A stretch of DNA of 20,331 nucleotides from Strigomonas culicis (taxonomy: Eukaryota > Euglenozoa > Kinetoplastea > Trypanosomatida > Trypanosomatidae): the NCBI GenBank assembly GCA_000482145.1, contig AUXH01000355.1:1-20331 (forward strand), in the 5' to 3' direction. Below are positions 9,901-17,571 of the stretch, one piece after another. The notes beneath the pieces were generated by a model. The model was not told where the DNA came from and did no database searches. It was given only the letters and a program-made list of their open reading frames with translations. The translations under genes and the position numbers were made by a program. The stretch's first letter is position 1, and each line of letters begins with the position of its first letter.

Positions 9901-11887
9901 AGTAGCTGTTCTTCACGCGGCCTGGGACCCCTACACAAATGTACACGGGTGAGCTCTCGCCGCTTGCAACAAACTTGATGGCGCTCGTGTTGGACTCGGC
10001 GTCTGGTTCGCCCGTATAGAAAGCATCCGTGGTGCCCGCCGCGTTGCCGATGCAGTCCCGACGACTGCTCAGCCGCACAATACAGTTGTGCTCCTCCGCG
10101 GTGTCACCCCCCGCCGCCCCCCGCAACGGTGTCGCTCCATCCCGCTCGCGGCTCGCGCGCCGCTGGGACTGCCGGCACAGCGTGCGGAAGAGAGAAGAGG
10201 AGGGCATGTCCAAGGCAATACTGCTTCCCCACACGGACGCGTTCGCGTCGACCGGCACGCGCGTATCCTCCGTGTCGTAGTGATAGATGGGGGGATAGAG
10301 CTGCGGGGTGGGCAGGCTGAACGACGCGCGGAGGTCGGAGGAGGAAGACGGCGACGGCACCACATAGCGATAGCGCAGCCGCGTGGAGGGGTTCGTCACG
10401 GCGGAGGTCTCATTGTGACGCCTCACGCGATCCTCGCCGCTGAACGCAAACAGCATCATCACGGAGGCGGCCACCGTCTTCGCCTCCGTCAGGTTATCGT
10501 ACACGATGTGTGTGGTGGAGATGATGATTGGGAAATAGGTTTCAACGGTCTGCGTCGATGCGAGAGGCGGAGGGGACAGCATGACGCGCTGCGTTGTCGT
10601 CGAGGCCGGGCGAAAAAAGCTTTGATCAATGCGTTGGATGTCGACGTGGGCCATGGTGGTGCCGTTGTGGTTTACAAACAACAGCTGACCCGAAAAGGCA
10701 AAGACATGAAACGGATAGATGCTGACGATTGTATGACTCGCATTGTTATTATTGTCTGTATTCGGTTGAAAACGCATGATTTCTTCTCGGATGGCATCTG
10801 TTACAATGCCGTCGACGCGCTTCACACACAGCATTCGTTTATCTGCCTGGAGCGTCCCCGTCTCATGACCGTAGTATTTTTTTTGCTGCTGCGAAAAGAC
10901 CATGTACAGACGCGTGGAGGGCGCCCACGTGCCGCTGCCTCCAGCCGCCGTGTGCGCCTGAGGGTCGTAGTACAGTCCCCCGGCGACGAGAAAGCCGTTG
11001 CTGGGCAGCGCCAGAACAATGGGATGCAGAAGACCCACCTGCCGCGCGGATGGCGCATCGCCGAAGGCGCCATCGTCCTCCGCGAGGTCGCCGACATTGC
11101 GCGTGTACACCTTGTTGATGCTGTCGAAGACATCAATCGCGGTGGTGCTCTGGTTCGCCTGCAGCAGGTGACCGCCGATGATAAAAACATCGTGCCCGAG
11201 CGCAACGCAGCTCGCATTCACGCGCGCGCGGTCGGCGGGGATTGTGTAGTGATGGACGTAACGATCCGCGCTGCCGCCGCGCGGGGCGGCGGCAGCGCGG
11301 GGCGGCGGGTTCCACCGCCAGATGGCCTGGTAATAGCTAATGTTGTAGTCAGCCGTGTGGAACACCAAGCTGCAGGCGGCTACCACAAAGATGGAGTCCG
11401 CCTGATTACTTGTGCTGACGGTGGTGTACTTGCCGGCCAGAGTGTGCAGGTTATTCTGTGTCGTGCTGTCAAACGGCTTGTACAGCTTTTTACACGGGAC
11501 ATCGAAGGCCACGACGCCATCCTTGACATAGTCACGAGCGACGCTATGCAGCGGCACATCCGAAAGGGCGTTCATCGTCGTCGTGGACGTGCAGTTAAGA
11601 GTGTAGCAACCGCCGAAGAGATAAATCGAATCGTTGAGAAGCACCGCAGAGGCATAGAAGAGCGGGAAGGGAAGCGGCGGCGACAGGGCCTGCCAGTCAT
11701 CTGGCAGCTCCAGTGCGTCAGCCCCGACGAGGGGCTGCAGCATCAGCTTACTATTATTATTATTGTTATTATTAGTATTATCTGTGACCTGGACGGTCAT
11801 GCGCCGCGCAGAGGCGGTGAAGGCACCGTCGGTCAGTGGGGCAGCAGCGAAAAGGAAAAGTACGGATACTAATAAAAAGAAGCTCAT
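6989..11887 (-). CDS. Receptor-like pseudokinase with kelch-like ectodomain (paralogue of the 606-6095 kinase)
   Basis: Predicted type-I membrane protein of about 1632 residues. The Met at 11885-11887 was chosen because it begins a signal peptide (MSFFLLVSVLFLFAAAPL) and lies 37 bases below an AG (11924-11925) preceded by a pyrimidine run. The open frame extends to 12064, but those codons read through the pyrimidine tracts themselves. Kelch-like motifs occur in the same order as in the neighbouring kinase: SIYLFGG (near 11615), VFIIGG (near 11180), FLVAGG (near 10985), MLFAFSG (near 10460). A poly-Gly stretch (9706-9786) precedes the membrane helix (about 9615-9700). The cytoplasmic kinase fold keeps GRGPLSLV (near 9340) and the FALK lysine (9233-9235), but reads HGNIKLSN where HRDLKPEN is expected (HGN 8678-8686) and DAG for DFG (8525-8533). 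No APE is visible. A FSVGVLVLEVL helix (near 7600) and a terminal RLCSPVPARR helix complete the C-lobe. It could bind ATP but is probably catalytically dead; an allosteric partner role is inferred. Confidence 0.82.
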   Translation of the reverse strand: MSFFLLVSVLFLFAAAPLTDGAFTASARRMTVQVTDNTNNNNNNNSKLMLQPLVGADALELPDDWQALSPPLPFPLFYASAVLLNDSIYLFGGCYTLNCTSTTTMNALSDVPLHSVARDYVKDGVVAFDVPCKKLYKPFDSTTQNNLHTLAGKYTTVSTSNQADSIFVVAACSLVFHTADYNISYYQAIWRWNPPPRAAAAPRGGSADRYVHHYTIPADRARVNASCVALGHDVFIIGGHLLQANQSTTAIDVFDSINKVYTRNVGDLAEDDGAFGDAPSARQVGLLHPIVLALPSNGFLVAGGLYYDPQAHTAAGGSGTWAPSTRLYMVFSQQQKKYYGHETGTLQADKRMLCVKRVDGIVTDAIREEIMRFQPNTDNNNNASHTIVSIYPFHVFAFSGQLLFVNHNGTTMAHVDIQRIDQSFFRPASTTTQRVMLSPPPLASTQTVETYFPIIISTTHIVYDNLTEAKTVAASVMMLFAFSGEDRVRRHNETSAVTNPSTRLRYRYVVPSPSSSSDLRASFSLPTPQLYPPIYHYDTEDTRVPVDANASVWGSSIALDMPSSSLFRTLCRQSQRRASRERDGATPLRGAAGGDTAEEHNCIVRLSSRRDCIGNAAGTTDAFYTGEPDAESNTSAIKFVASGESSPVYICVGVPGRVKNSYFLNQEAVDGGRVQYNAYCPSRWISYYLFTNVDSFFYWKINDGGGGGGGGGGGRGGDSGGGRGGGSSKNHTFSSNSLLTTNVFLFMIIFGVAAKKFRDRQTRLQQSALWSLLEASEAAETHGPGTGRQMDTKWFTQHLAEWVDYFHTYENVRAAPAAFLRQLQDYHAALRIQRFYLFEVQSLVGRGPLSLVWEATFLPNTITRTSAATMVAPMVGEHTERFALKHLECLTDACRLDVIKYCEQMRLQCSFFPLQLLFIIPNDVFINYDLNYFYETNNNNNEGEEEAEGDDDEENNHNTNDWQFYLALKEAKMRYHLLRMNENSGMPHKSYNLVLKTVCHGKGNLKSYLLDHYFQAPTHHLVNESALCSLLFQISVALTELKKLKDTRTGLCRTSQRPETHEDPLYVHGNIKLSNLMIRPYFYTNEPATQHAVASPTTTAAAATTDGINLEYIPVALTDAGLAGLQMQKQSLLLKEYISYYNEDSASDNDEENDGANDTNETDGFLADATSSTHRRARKIDFFSLLQCNNTNDNSDHHRILLLCAWIRTFLAFSYTTAPERILIFFVHESEKYAYHRLKMRNDFRACTSHGQTATPCPRSEDDQERNIFKMFNFLDLFERFLQCHGMEISMPLNDSVLSHLKSRPRKKQRGRPSAAPVPLRTATDADGSTPPSDDDRSSRSSRASSAATTATAASHCVPNDSVCAGGLHPGVADRPPRGGRRDGRRPQAESDARAHATATRHARQRARTTGALLRHLAVDYTADDAFSVGVLVLEVLIGEGAPAAAARRPFHYRLEELHLRALEALLRDLASDAAAPAPSTDAGRWSRSIAFEREVYDFVRAFVPPPPPWRSDAASEQAGATDGEKNDAGAVVPSCYYTSHFATLVSRLCSPVPARRVKVADIAPQLRVVCRHRDSPTVNIDVSGHADDTGITTTPTNDNNSDNHHPFGKYDEINAAVQWQLTPPASTCAST
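9706..9786 (-). repeat. Poly-Gly coding repeat beside the membrane helix of the pseudokinase
   Basis: CCGCCACCG-type units on the plus strand code a run of 11 Gly followed by Arg-Gly-Gly and Ser-Gly-Gly units, on the outer side of the predicted membrane helix. Confidence 0.8.
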
Positions 11888-12508
11888 TCTATAGCAAGAG
11901 CTATGCCAACCTGGAGGTGCACACTGCGGTGGAAAAAAAGAAACCATTTTTTTTTGGAGTCTGTTGAGACCTTCTATCCTTTTTTTTTTGTACAAAAAAA
12001 AACTTAAACCTATTGACAGTGACAGAGAAAAAGAGAGAAAGGGAGAGAGAAAGTAATTACACAATGAGGTCGAAAGGAGATAATGATGATAAACCGAAAA
12101 TAATAAGCATGTGAAGCAGCTGCGAAATTGGGCACTTTCTTATTTGTGTTTGTTAGTTTGTTGATGACGATATGAAGTATAGTTAAAGAAACACGATATC
12201 GTGTAATTAGGGGTAAGTAAAAGAATATTAAAAAGTATTTTTGTTTGATTATAATGTCGTTCGTTCGCTTGTTTAGTAAGTACGTAATTACTGGATCAAC
12301 GTTATATTTAGTGTACGTATACGTGTTAGAATATTATTAGAGTTTTTATGCGTTTTATTTTTTAAAAAACAAGACCGCACAAAGTGCTTCGAAAGAAAAG
12401 AATAATAAAAACCACTATTCCTAACTAAACAAAAACAAAGATTTCTACTAATTTGCTTTTACATAGTTTTTTATTTATGTATTTTAAACTATGTATGTGT
12501 GCGTGTCG
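11888..12508. other. Gap between pseudokinase and SPX-PRS genes
   Basis: AT-rich non-coding stretch with no convincing gene. It contains the leader and pyrimidine tracts of the pseudokinase gene (11924-12057) and, further right, the probable 3' UTR of the SPX-PRS gene. Confidence 0.6.
11924..12057 (-). promoter_or_regulatory. Two stacked pyrimidine tracts with AG acceptors for the pseudokinase gene
   Basis: On the minus strand a CT-rich tract (12020-12057) is followed by AG at 12010-12011. A second run, TTTCTTTTTTTCCACCGCAG, ends at 11924-11925. The nearer AG excludes the Met at 11947, whose first codons (MVSFFPP) are the tract itself, and makes 11887 the start. Confidence 0.55.
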
Positions 12509-15349
12509 TTACTTCTCGAAGAGGGAGGAGAGCGTGTTCTCCGTGTGGATCTTCTCGATCGCGCGGGCGAGAAGCGGTGCGATGGGTACGATACGCAGTT
12601 TGCGCGCCAGCGCCGGGTCCCGCATGCTCAAGTCCTGGCACACGCTGTCACTCGTGATGATGAGATCGATCGGGGCCTCCACGAGCCGCGCGACGGCCTC
12701 GCCGGAGAAGACGGCGTGTGTGGCGATAAGGAGGATGCGCGCGGCGCCGCTCTCCTTGATCTGCTGGGCGACGAGGGTGATGTTCACCGCCTCGTCGACG
12801 ACCGTGTCGAGGATGATACAAGTCTTGTTGTGCACCTCGCCCACCAGCACGATGTTCTTATACTCCTCTTTTGCCGCCGTTGGGTTCAGCTTCTCCTCGA
12901 CGCGGACGGAGATGGGGCACGCGCCCTGCTCCTGCCACTCCAGCGCCTTCTCCATGCCGAGGGTGCTGCTGCTGGTCGGCAGCAGCCGCCGCGGCTGGGA
13001 CCCACTGCTGCGCGCGCTGTTGTGCGCGTCCTGGTAGTGCGGCTGCTGCTGCTGCCGCCGGCTCCGGCTGTTCGGCGTCGCGTTCTCCGGCACTGGGGTC
13101 AACGAGGACGGCGGCGGGAAGATGCCCTGCATCGCCGTGTTCGCGGCGTCCTCCTTGTGGACGATCGGTGATGGGAACGGCGCCGCGCTGAAGGACGTGG
13201 GCGTCTCCTTGGTGAGTGGCGTGCCGCTCTCTTGCTGCTGCTGCTGCTGCGAGGTCGGCGACATGCTGCGGCCGCCGACGCTGCCGCCCGCCAGGTTCGC
13301 CTTCTTGTTGTGTCGCGGCGCGATGCGCTTCACCGCGGTGCACACGGAGACAAACTGCCGCGTCGTGTCCAAGTTGTTGTAGCGCATCAGGGCATCCGCG
13401 AAGTCCTTCGCGCGGCCGAGGAAGTTGCCGGACGGCGCGACGATGCAGAGGTTTTCAAAGTCGTCGCCCTCCTCCTGTAGCTGGTTCGACACGAACCGCA
13501 CGAACTCGTACTTCGCCGAGATGCTCTCGAGCGGGATGGAGAACATGCCCTCGACCTGGTCGCTGTGCATGTCGACCGTGATGACGTGGTCGCAGCCCAT
13601 CGCCTCCATCACCTCCGCCAGGGCCGAGATGGAGGCGACGTTCTTCGTGTAGGCGAGATAGGGCACGACCGCGACGATGCGCGCCGCGGAGGCGAGCTGC
13701 GCCGTGTGCACCATCAGTGCCAGCTCCATGATCGCCGTCGCGTTGCTCATGCCCTCACACTGTACCATGCTCTGCACAATGTACACGTCGTCGCCCCGCA
13801 CCGCCTCGCGCAGGTTCACATTCACCTCCCCGTTCGCGAACTGGGTGCAGACGGTGCCGCCGCCGTACTTGGTGCACTGCAGCACCTCGGTGATGAGCTT
13901 CGCGGAGAGTGTGCTCATCGAGCCCGCGAGCACGCGGATCGCAAAGTGCCCCTGCCGCTCCTGCTGCGAGAAGGTGTCGCCGAAGAAGAAGGTGTTGCTA
14001 TAGGGCAGGATGCGCTCGTCGCAGAGGTGGGACTTCTTTGTGTAGATCTTGAGCTGCTCCAGCGTGTCCTCGAAGGAGTACTTGTACACGGTGCCGAAGA
14101 CCGCGATGAGCTGCATCGCGATGCCGCGGAGGTCGATGGACGACTTGGTGATGCGGCCGTCGGCGACCACCTCGTCCAGCTGGTACACGCGCTGCTGCAG
14201 CCGGAGGCTGTCGCAGGCACAGCGCTCGAGAAACTTGCGGAAGAGCTTGCGGAAGGCGAGTAGGTTCAGCTGGCGGTAGCGCGTGATGCACTCGACTTGG
14301 ATGTAGATGGACGGGATGTAGTCCTTATCTTCCTTCTCGCGAATCTGCGTGTCGTTCTTGCGGTGCAGCCCTTCCATCGACACAACAAGGTTCTTCTCGA
14401 GCTGCAGCAGGTACGCGGCCACCTTCTCGTACGACTTCTTGATGCCGAGGAAAAAGTCCTCCGTGAGCGCCTCTCGCTTTTCCTGCAGCTGCCCCACGAC
14501 CGGGTCGTGTTGCGCGATGGCGTAGAGCGAGACGCCCGGGCCGCCCGCCGCGACCGTGGCGGCCGCCTCCATGTGGCTATGCATGTTGCGGTGACGGAGG
14601 TCCGCTGCGGCCGCGTCCGCCGCGGTGGGGCGTGGCGTGCCGGTCGCCGTCGACGACGGGGAGGGTTCGGCCGCGGAGAGCGCGTCGGTCTGGAAGTCGT
14701 GGTGCCCATAGTACTGCGCGCACAGCGGCGACGACGGCTCCTCCGCAAGGATGATCGACATCTCCGAGAAGTCCTCACCGGCCTGGCCCTCCGCCCTCGC
14801 CGCCGGCGGCACCACCACGGCTTTGCCGCCGCCCGCACCACGGCCACTAGTCAGCTTCACGTTGGCGGTCATCGTCTCCATCTCTGTGAAGGCCTTCGCG
14901 ACGGCGGCGGGCAGGCGCGTCGGGGTGAGCATGAGCGAGCTCTCCGAAATAAGGCTCCGCTGGCTCGTGTCATTGAGGTTGGCCGCGGCTTTCGCTGCCG
15001 CCGCCGCCGCCGCCGCCGCGCCTGGCTTTGCCTCAGCAGCCGCATCGCCGCCGGCCGTGACGGGTGTTGACACATCGCTGGTAGCGGCCTTGGCGTTCTT
15101 CCCCGCGCCGGCAGCGGTGTTCTTTCCTTTTGCCGCAGCGTTCTTCGCGTGTGCCTCCAGGTAGTCCTTCTGTATCTCGCGCAGCCGTTTTTCCATATCC
15201 GCGCGGACGCTGCGGATTTGGTTGCAAATGGGTTTCAGCTCAAAGTACGAGACGTAGTTATCTAGTGTGATCTCCGGGTTGTACTCACTCAGCAGTCGGC
15301 GGTGGAAGGATTGACCCTCCGACTGCGGCTTTGCTGTATGCAGCATCAT
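12509..15349 (-). CDS. SPX domain fused to a PRPP synthetase-like (probably non-catalytic) domain
   Basis: This 946-residue protein starts at the first Met (15347-15349), about 86 bases below a likely splice acceptor (15435-15436). Residues 15-65 (NYVSYFELKPI) and 290-385 (SYEKVAAYLLQLEKNL, then YRQLNLLAFRKLFRKF) read as the two halves of an SPX domain split by about 220 Ala-rich residues. The inositol-phosphate-binding positions known from VTC4-type SPX appear kept: Tyr35, Lys39, Lys368, Arg371, Lys372. Residues 470-690 and 815-946 form a ribose-phosphate pyrophosphokinase fold (QFANGEVNV, VRGDDVYIVQS, ITVDMHSDQVEG, SGAARILLIATHAVFSG, SSLFEK), interrupted by about 125 residues rich in Gln, Ser and Pro. 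The RQD loop, the SPDAGG segment, the KxR flexible loop and the DDxxDTxGT PRPP loop (here residues 848-856, D-T-V-V-D-E-A-V-N) are lost. A regulatory subunit like the mammalian PRPP-synthetase-associated proteins is inferred. No targeting signal is evident. Confidence 0.88.
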   Translation of the reverse strand: MMLHTAKPQSEGQSFHRRLLSEYNPEITLDNYVSYFELKPICNQIRSVRADMEKRLREIQKDYLEAHAKNAAAKGKNTAAGAGKNAKAATSDVSTPVTAGGDAAAEAKPGAAAAAAAAAKAAANLNDTSQRSLISESSLMLTPTRLPAAVAKAFTEMETMTANVKLTSGRGAGGGKAVVVPPAARAEGQAGEDFSEMSIILAEEPSSPLCAQYYGHHDFQTDALSAAEPSPSSTATGTPRPTAADAAAADLRHRNMHSHMEAAATVAAGGPGVSLYAIAQHDPVVGQLQEKREALTEDFFLGIKKSYEKVAAYLLQLEKNLVVSMEGLHRKNDTQIREKEDKDYIPSIYIQVECITRYRQLNLLAFRKLFRKFLERCACDSLRLQQRVYQLDEVVADGRITKSSIDLRGIAMQLIAVFGTVYKYSFEDTLEQLKIYTKKSHLCDERILPYSNTFFFGDTFSQQERQGHFAIRVLAGSMSTLSAKLITEVLQCTKYGGGTVCTQFANGEVNVNLREAVRGDDVYIVQSMVQCEGMSNATAIMELALMVHTAQLASAARIVAVVPYLAYTKNVASISALAEVMEAMGCDHVITVDMHSDQVEGMFSIPLESISAKYEFVRFVSNQLQEEGDDFENLCIVAPSGNFLGRAKDFADALMRYNNLDTTRQFVSVCTAVKRIAPRHNKKANLAGGSVGGRSMSPTSQQQQQQESGTPLTKETPTSFSAAPFPSPIVHKEDAANTAMQGIFPPPSSLTPVPENATPNSRSRRQQQQPHYQDAHNSARSSGSQPRRLLPTSSSTLGMEKALEWQEQGACPISVRVEEKLNPTAAKEEYKNIVLVGEVHNKTCIILDTVVDEAVNITLVAQQIKESGAARILLIATHAVFSGEAVARLVEAPIDLIITSDSVCQDLSMRDPALARKLRIVPIAPLLARAIEKIHTENTLSSLFEK

Positions 15350-15682
15350 TTTTTTTTGAAAAATAATATTATACTAGTATTTTTTTTTATCTTGTGGTGT
15401 TTTTTGTTTGTTTTTGTTTTGTTTGTTTCCCTAGCTACAGATAAGTAAATAATAATAAAAAAGGGAGAATTGAAAAAAAAAAGGAAAGTATTGCAGGATG
15501 CATTAGTAATGAAATATACTTCACCATCTTTATGTTTTAAGTTCTCTGAGTCACACACTACGAGCTGTCGTCATGAATACCATCAGCGTGTCTTTTTTTT
15601 TTTTAGTAGCAGATGCGAAAAACAGAAACAAACGAACAAACAAAAGAATGAGAGCAGCGACAATAGTCGTCCTTTTTTCTTT
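15350..15682. other. Gap above the SPX-PRS gene
   Basis: AT-rich, no gene seen. On the minus strand a poly-T/C run (15460-15486) precedes the first AG at 15435-15436, a plausible trans-splice acceptor about 86 bases above the SPX-PRS start. The rest would be the 3' UTR of the 15683-16540 gene. Confidence 0.55.
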
Positions 15683-16540
15683 TTATAGGATGTCAAAAAC
15701 AGAAATCAGTGTTGAGCGCGGATGGTGTTCCTCATCCCCTCCTCTGCTCTGCTCCATCTGAAAAAGTTCATGCGCCGTCAGCACGTCATCAACGGTGCCA
15801 CGGTGCTGAAATGTGAAGCCAGTGGTTGGCGCGAGTGGCTGCGATGCGCCTCGTACGTCCTGTGCTTTCCACTGCCGTCGGTAGTACTGGAACGCGTTGT
15901 GTGAGAGCGGCGAAAAGATGGATTTGAAATGTTCACCCATCGCCACTAATTCGTCTTCTATAAAGGTCCTTTTCTTCTGCATCTCGTTGCTATCCTCGTG
16001 CGAGATGGCAGCTTCTGTTTCTGTGATGGGCGGCGCCGCCGGGTGCCATGACTCGCCGCCGTATTTCAGCTGCCATAGTTGGGTGAAGACGCGTGTGGGG
16101 TTCGTCTGGCTCTGATCCGGGTCTTGAGGGGTCGCTTTTAGTATGTCCATCAAAAGCGTATCCTCGTGGACCCATACGTGTGAAGGGCGGGGGGCGGGCT
16201 GCGGGAGGCCGCGCGGGCCGTTCGACTCGCACTGCACCTCACTCGTTGGGTCGTGCGCACACTCCCTCCGGCTGTCCCCCTCCGTGTGGAGATGGCGGAG
16301 CGCATGCAGCGCCTCGGCCGCCATTTTTTGCGCCGCTTCGAACAGGAGCGTTTGGAGGGAGGCGGTACTTCCTTTGTTCGTCTTTATACACTTTTTAGTG
16401 CTTTTCTTTGTCGGCGCCGTTGCCGGTTTCGCGGCCGTGGCCACCACAGGTTTTGACGTCGGTGATACGTTTTCCTTCGTGCAAGTAGCAGCCGGCGTCT
16501 TGCTCTTCGCCGTATTGGACTTCTTTTTTTTAGCAACCAT
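15683..16540 (-). CDS. Hypothetical protein with lysine-rich N-terminal tail
   Basis: I do not recognise this 285-residue protein. The start at 16538-16540 was chosen because the open frame above it (to 16786) runs through the pyrimidine tract at 16590-16630, and a likely splice acceptor AG sits at 16586-16587, leaving a leader of about 46 bases. Residues 1-58 are rich in Lys, Thr, Ala and Pro (KKKK near the start, KKSTKK near 45), like a nuclear or nucleolar tail. Residues 60-85 can form an amphipathic helix. Residues 118-270 look globular, with several Trp and aromatic clusters (VWVHEDTLLMDIL, TQLWQLKYGGESW, FQYYRRQW). No enzyme motif, membrane helix or signal peptide is seen. The next upstream gene also encodes a basic-tailed orphan. 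Nuclear location is an inference from composition only. Confidence 0.75.
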   Translation of the reverse strand: MVAKKKKSNTAKSKTPAATCTKENVSPTSKPVVATAAKPATAPTKKSTKKCIKTNKGSTASLQTLLFEAAQKMAAEALHALRHLHTEGDSRRECAHDPTSEVQCESNGPRGLPQPAPRPSHVWVHEDTLLMDILKATPQDPDQSQTNPTRVFTQLWQLKYGGESWHPAAPPITETEAAISHEDSNEMQKKRTFIEDELVAMGEHFKSIFSPLSHNAFQYYRRQWKAQDVRGASQPLAPTTGFTFQHRGTVDDVLTAHELFQMEQSRGGDEEHHPRSTLISVFDIL

Positions 16541-16585
16541 GAGGCGTGATCGAGGAGATGTTTTTTTAAATCTTCGAGGTGTTGT

Positions 16586-16630
16586 CTTTGACGCATAGAG
16601 AAAGGGAAAGAGAGAGAAAAGGAGAGAGAA
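16586..16630 (-). promoter_or_regulatory. Pyrimidine tract and AG acceptor for the 15683-16540 gene
   Basis: On the minus strand a CT-rich tract about 40 bases long (16590-16630) is followed by its first AG at 16586-16587. It lies inside the longest open frame, which therefore overstates the protein by 82 residues. Confidence 0.55.
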
Positions 16631-16809
16631 CGCAAAATGAAGACATACTGTTACCATCACTATTAAGTAATACCAAAAGTGTGTGAGCGATCGTTGATCT
16701 TTTTTTTCTTTTTGCTCTTTTTCTTTTATGTTTGAGTTTTGTGCGCAGTACATAAAATACAAGAGAAAAACGTCGCACCGACGCATAAGGATCTAGTCTA
16801 TTGAACTAT

Positions 16810-17571
16810 CTAAGGCTCCAGCACGACGGTGACGGAGGCCAGCATCTCCGTCAGCTCCTGCTTCTCCCGCTCCGCGCCGCTCGCGGTTATGTAGTGCTTC
16901 GTCGCGCCCCCCTGCGCGGCGGGCGGCGCGTACGCACGCGGCAGCAGGAGCTGCATGCGCGGGATCACGCCGGCCCATCCGACGACCATGATGTCCTCGC
17001 CGCCGCCCTCGCCGCCGCCGGGCGCCGCGCCGCCGCGGCCGGCCGCCGGCAGCTTGAAGAATTCCTTCGGCGCCAAGTACCAGTCCACGGCGCTGTAATG
17101 CGTCGTGGCGGTGCCCGCGGAGGATGGGTCCAGCACGCCCATCTTGATCTTCAGCGGCAAGAGCGAACTGAAGTGATGAAAGACGTGCGGCGCCGGCTCA
17201 CGCAGCGGCGCCTGCGGGGTGCGGGAGCGCGGCTCGCCTGCTGTGGCGCCGTCCCCCACCTCTTCCTCCGCGTACTGCAGCTGGCGCAGCGGCGACGGCG
17301 TCGGCGGCAGCGGCGCGGCGCGGGGCGGCGACGTCGACGGGTCCGACGCGAGCGTATTGGACTGATGCGAAAAGCGGATGGAGGAGGAAGGCGAGGAGAG
17401 CAGTGAGGGAGAGAGGGGCGGCGGGAGGGATGCCCGCGCGGCGTGCTTCTTGGCTGCTGCTGCTGCTGCCTTCGTCTTCGCGGCGGCGGGCGCGGAAGTG
17501 CGACGGTCTTTCTTAGCCGGCGCCGCCTTGGCGGCGGTGGATTTGCGCTTTGCGGTTCCCTTTGGCGGCAT
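16810..17571 (-). CDS. Hypothetical protein with histone H1-like basic Lys/Ala N-terminus
   Basis: This 253-residue protein is not recognised. It starts MPPKGTAKRKS at 17569-17571, just below a long (CT)n tract. Residues 1-47 are Lys/Ala/Arg-rich and resemble the lysine-rich tails of kinetoplastid histone H1-like proteins. Residues 48-97 are Ser/Pro-rich with several SP or TP dipeptides (TSPPR, TPSPLR) that could be proline-directed phosphorylation sites. A probable globular part (about 95-253) contains VFHHFSSLLPLKIKMGVLD, SAVDWYLAPKEFFKLP and VVGWAGVIPRMQLLLPR, broken by a glycine-rich loop (about 177-192). No membrane segment or catalytic motif is evident. A chromatin or other nuclear role is a guess from the tail. 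The gene is GC-rich and co-directional with its neighbours. Confidence 0.75.
   Translation of the reverse strand: MPPKGTAKRKSTAAKAAPAKKDRRTSAPAAAKTKAAAAAAKKHAARASLPPPLSPSLLSSPSSSIRFSHQSNTLASDPSTSPPRAAPLPPTPSPLRQLQYAEEEVGDGATAGEPRSRTPQAPLREPAPHVFHHFSSLLPLKIKMGVLDPSSAGTATTHYSAVDWYLAPKEFFKLPAAGRGGAAPGGGEGGGEDIMVVGWAGVIPRMQLLLPRAYAPPAAQGGATKHYITASGAEREKQELTEMLASVTVVLEP

Noticed and set aside
10088..11872. 594-codon open frame on the plus strand
   Set aside because: It is the antisense of the pseudokinase ectodomain, is Arg/Val/His-rich with no domain signal, and arises from GC-rich coding sequence on the other strand.
12509..15349. Ordinary catalytic PRPP synthetase
   Set aside because: Length is about three times the usual 310-350 residues and the ATP, flexible-loop and PRPP motifs are not conserved.
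16541..16786. N-terminal extension of the 15683-16540 gene, with an apparent membrane helix
   Set aside because: The hydrophobic run is the translation of the CT-rich splice tract; the first AG after the tract lies between it and the chosen start.
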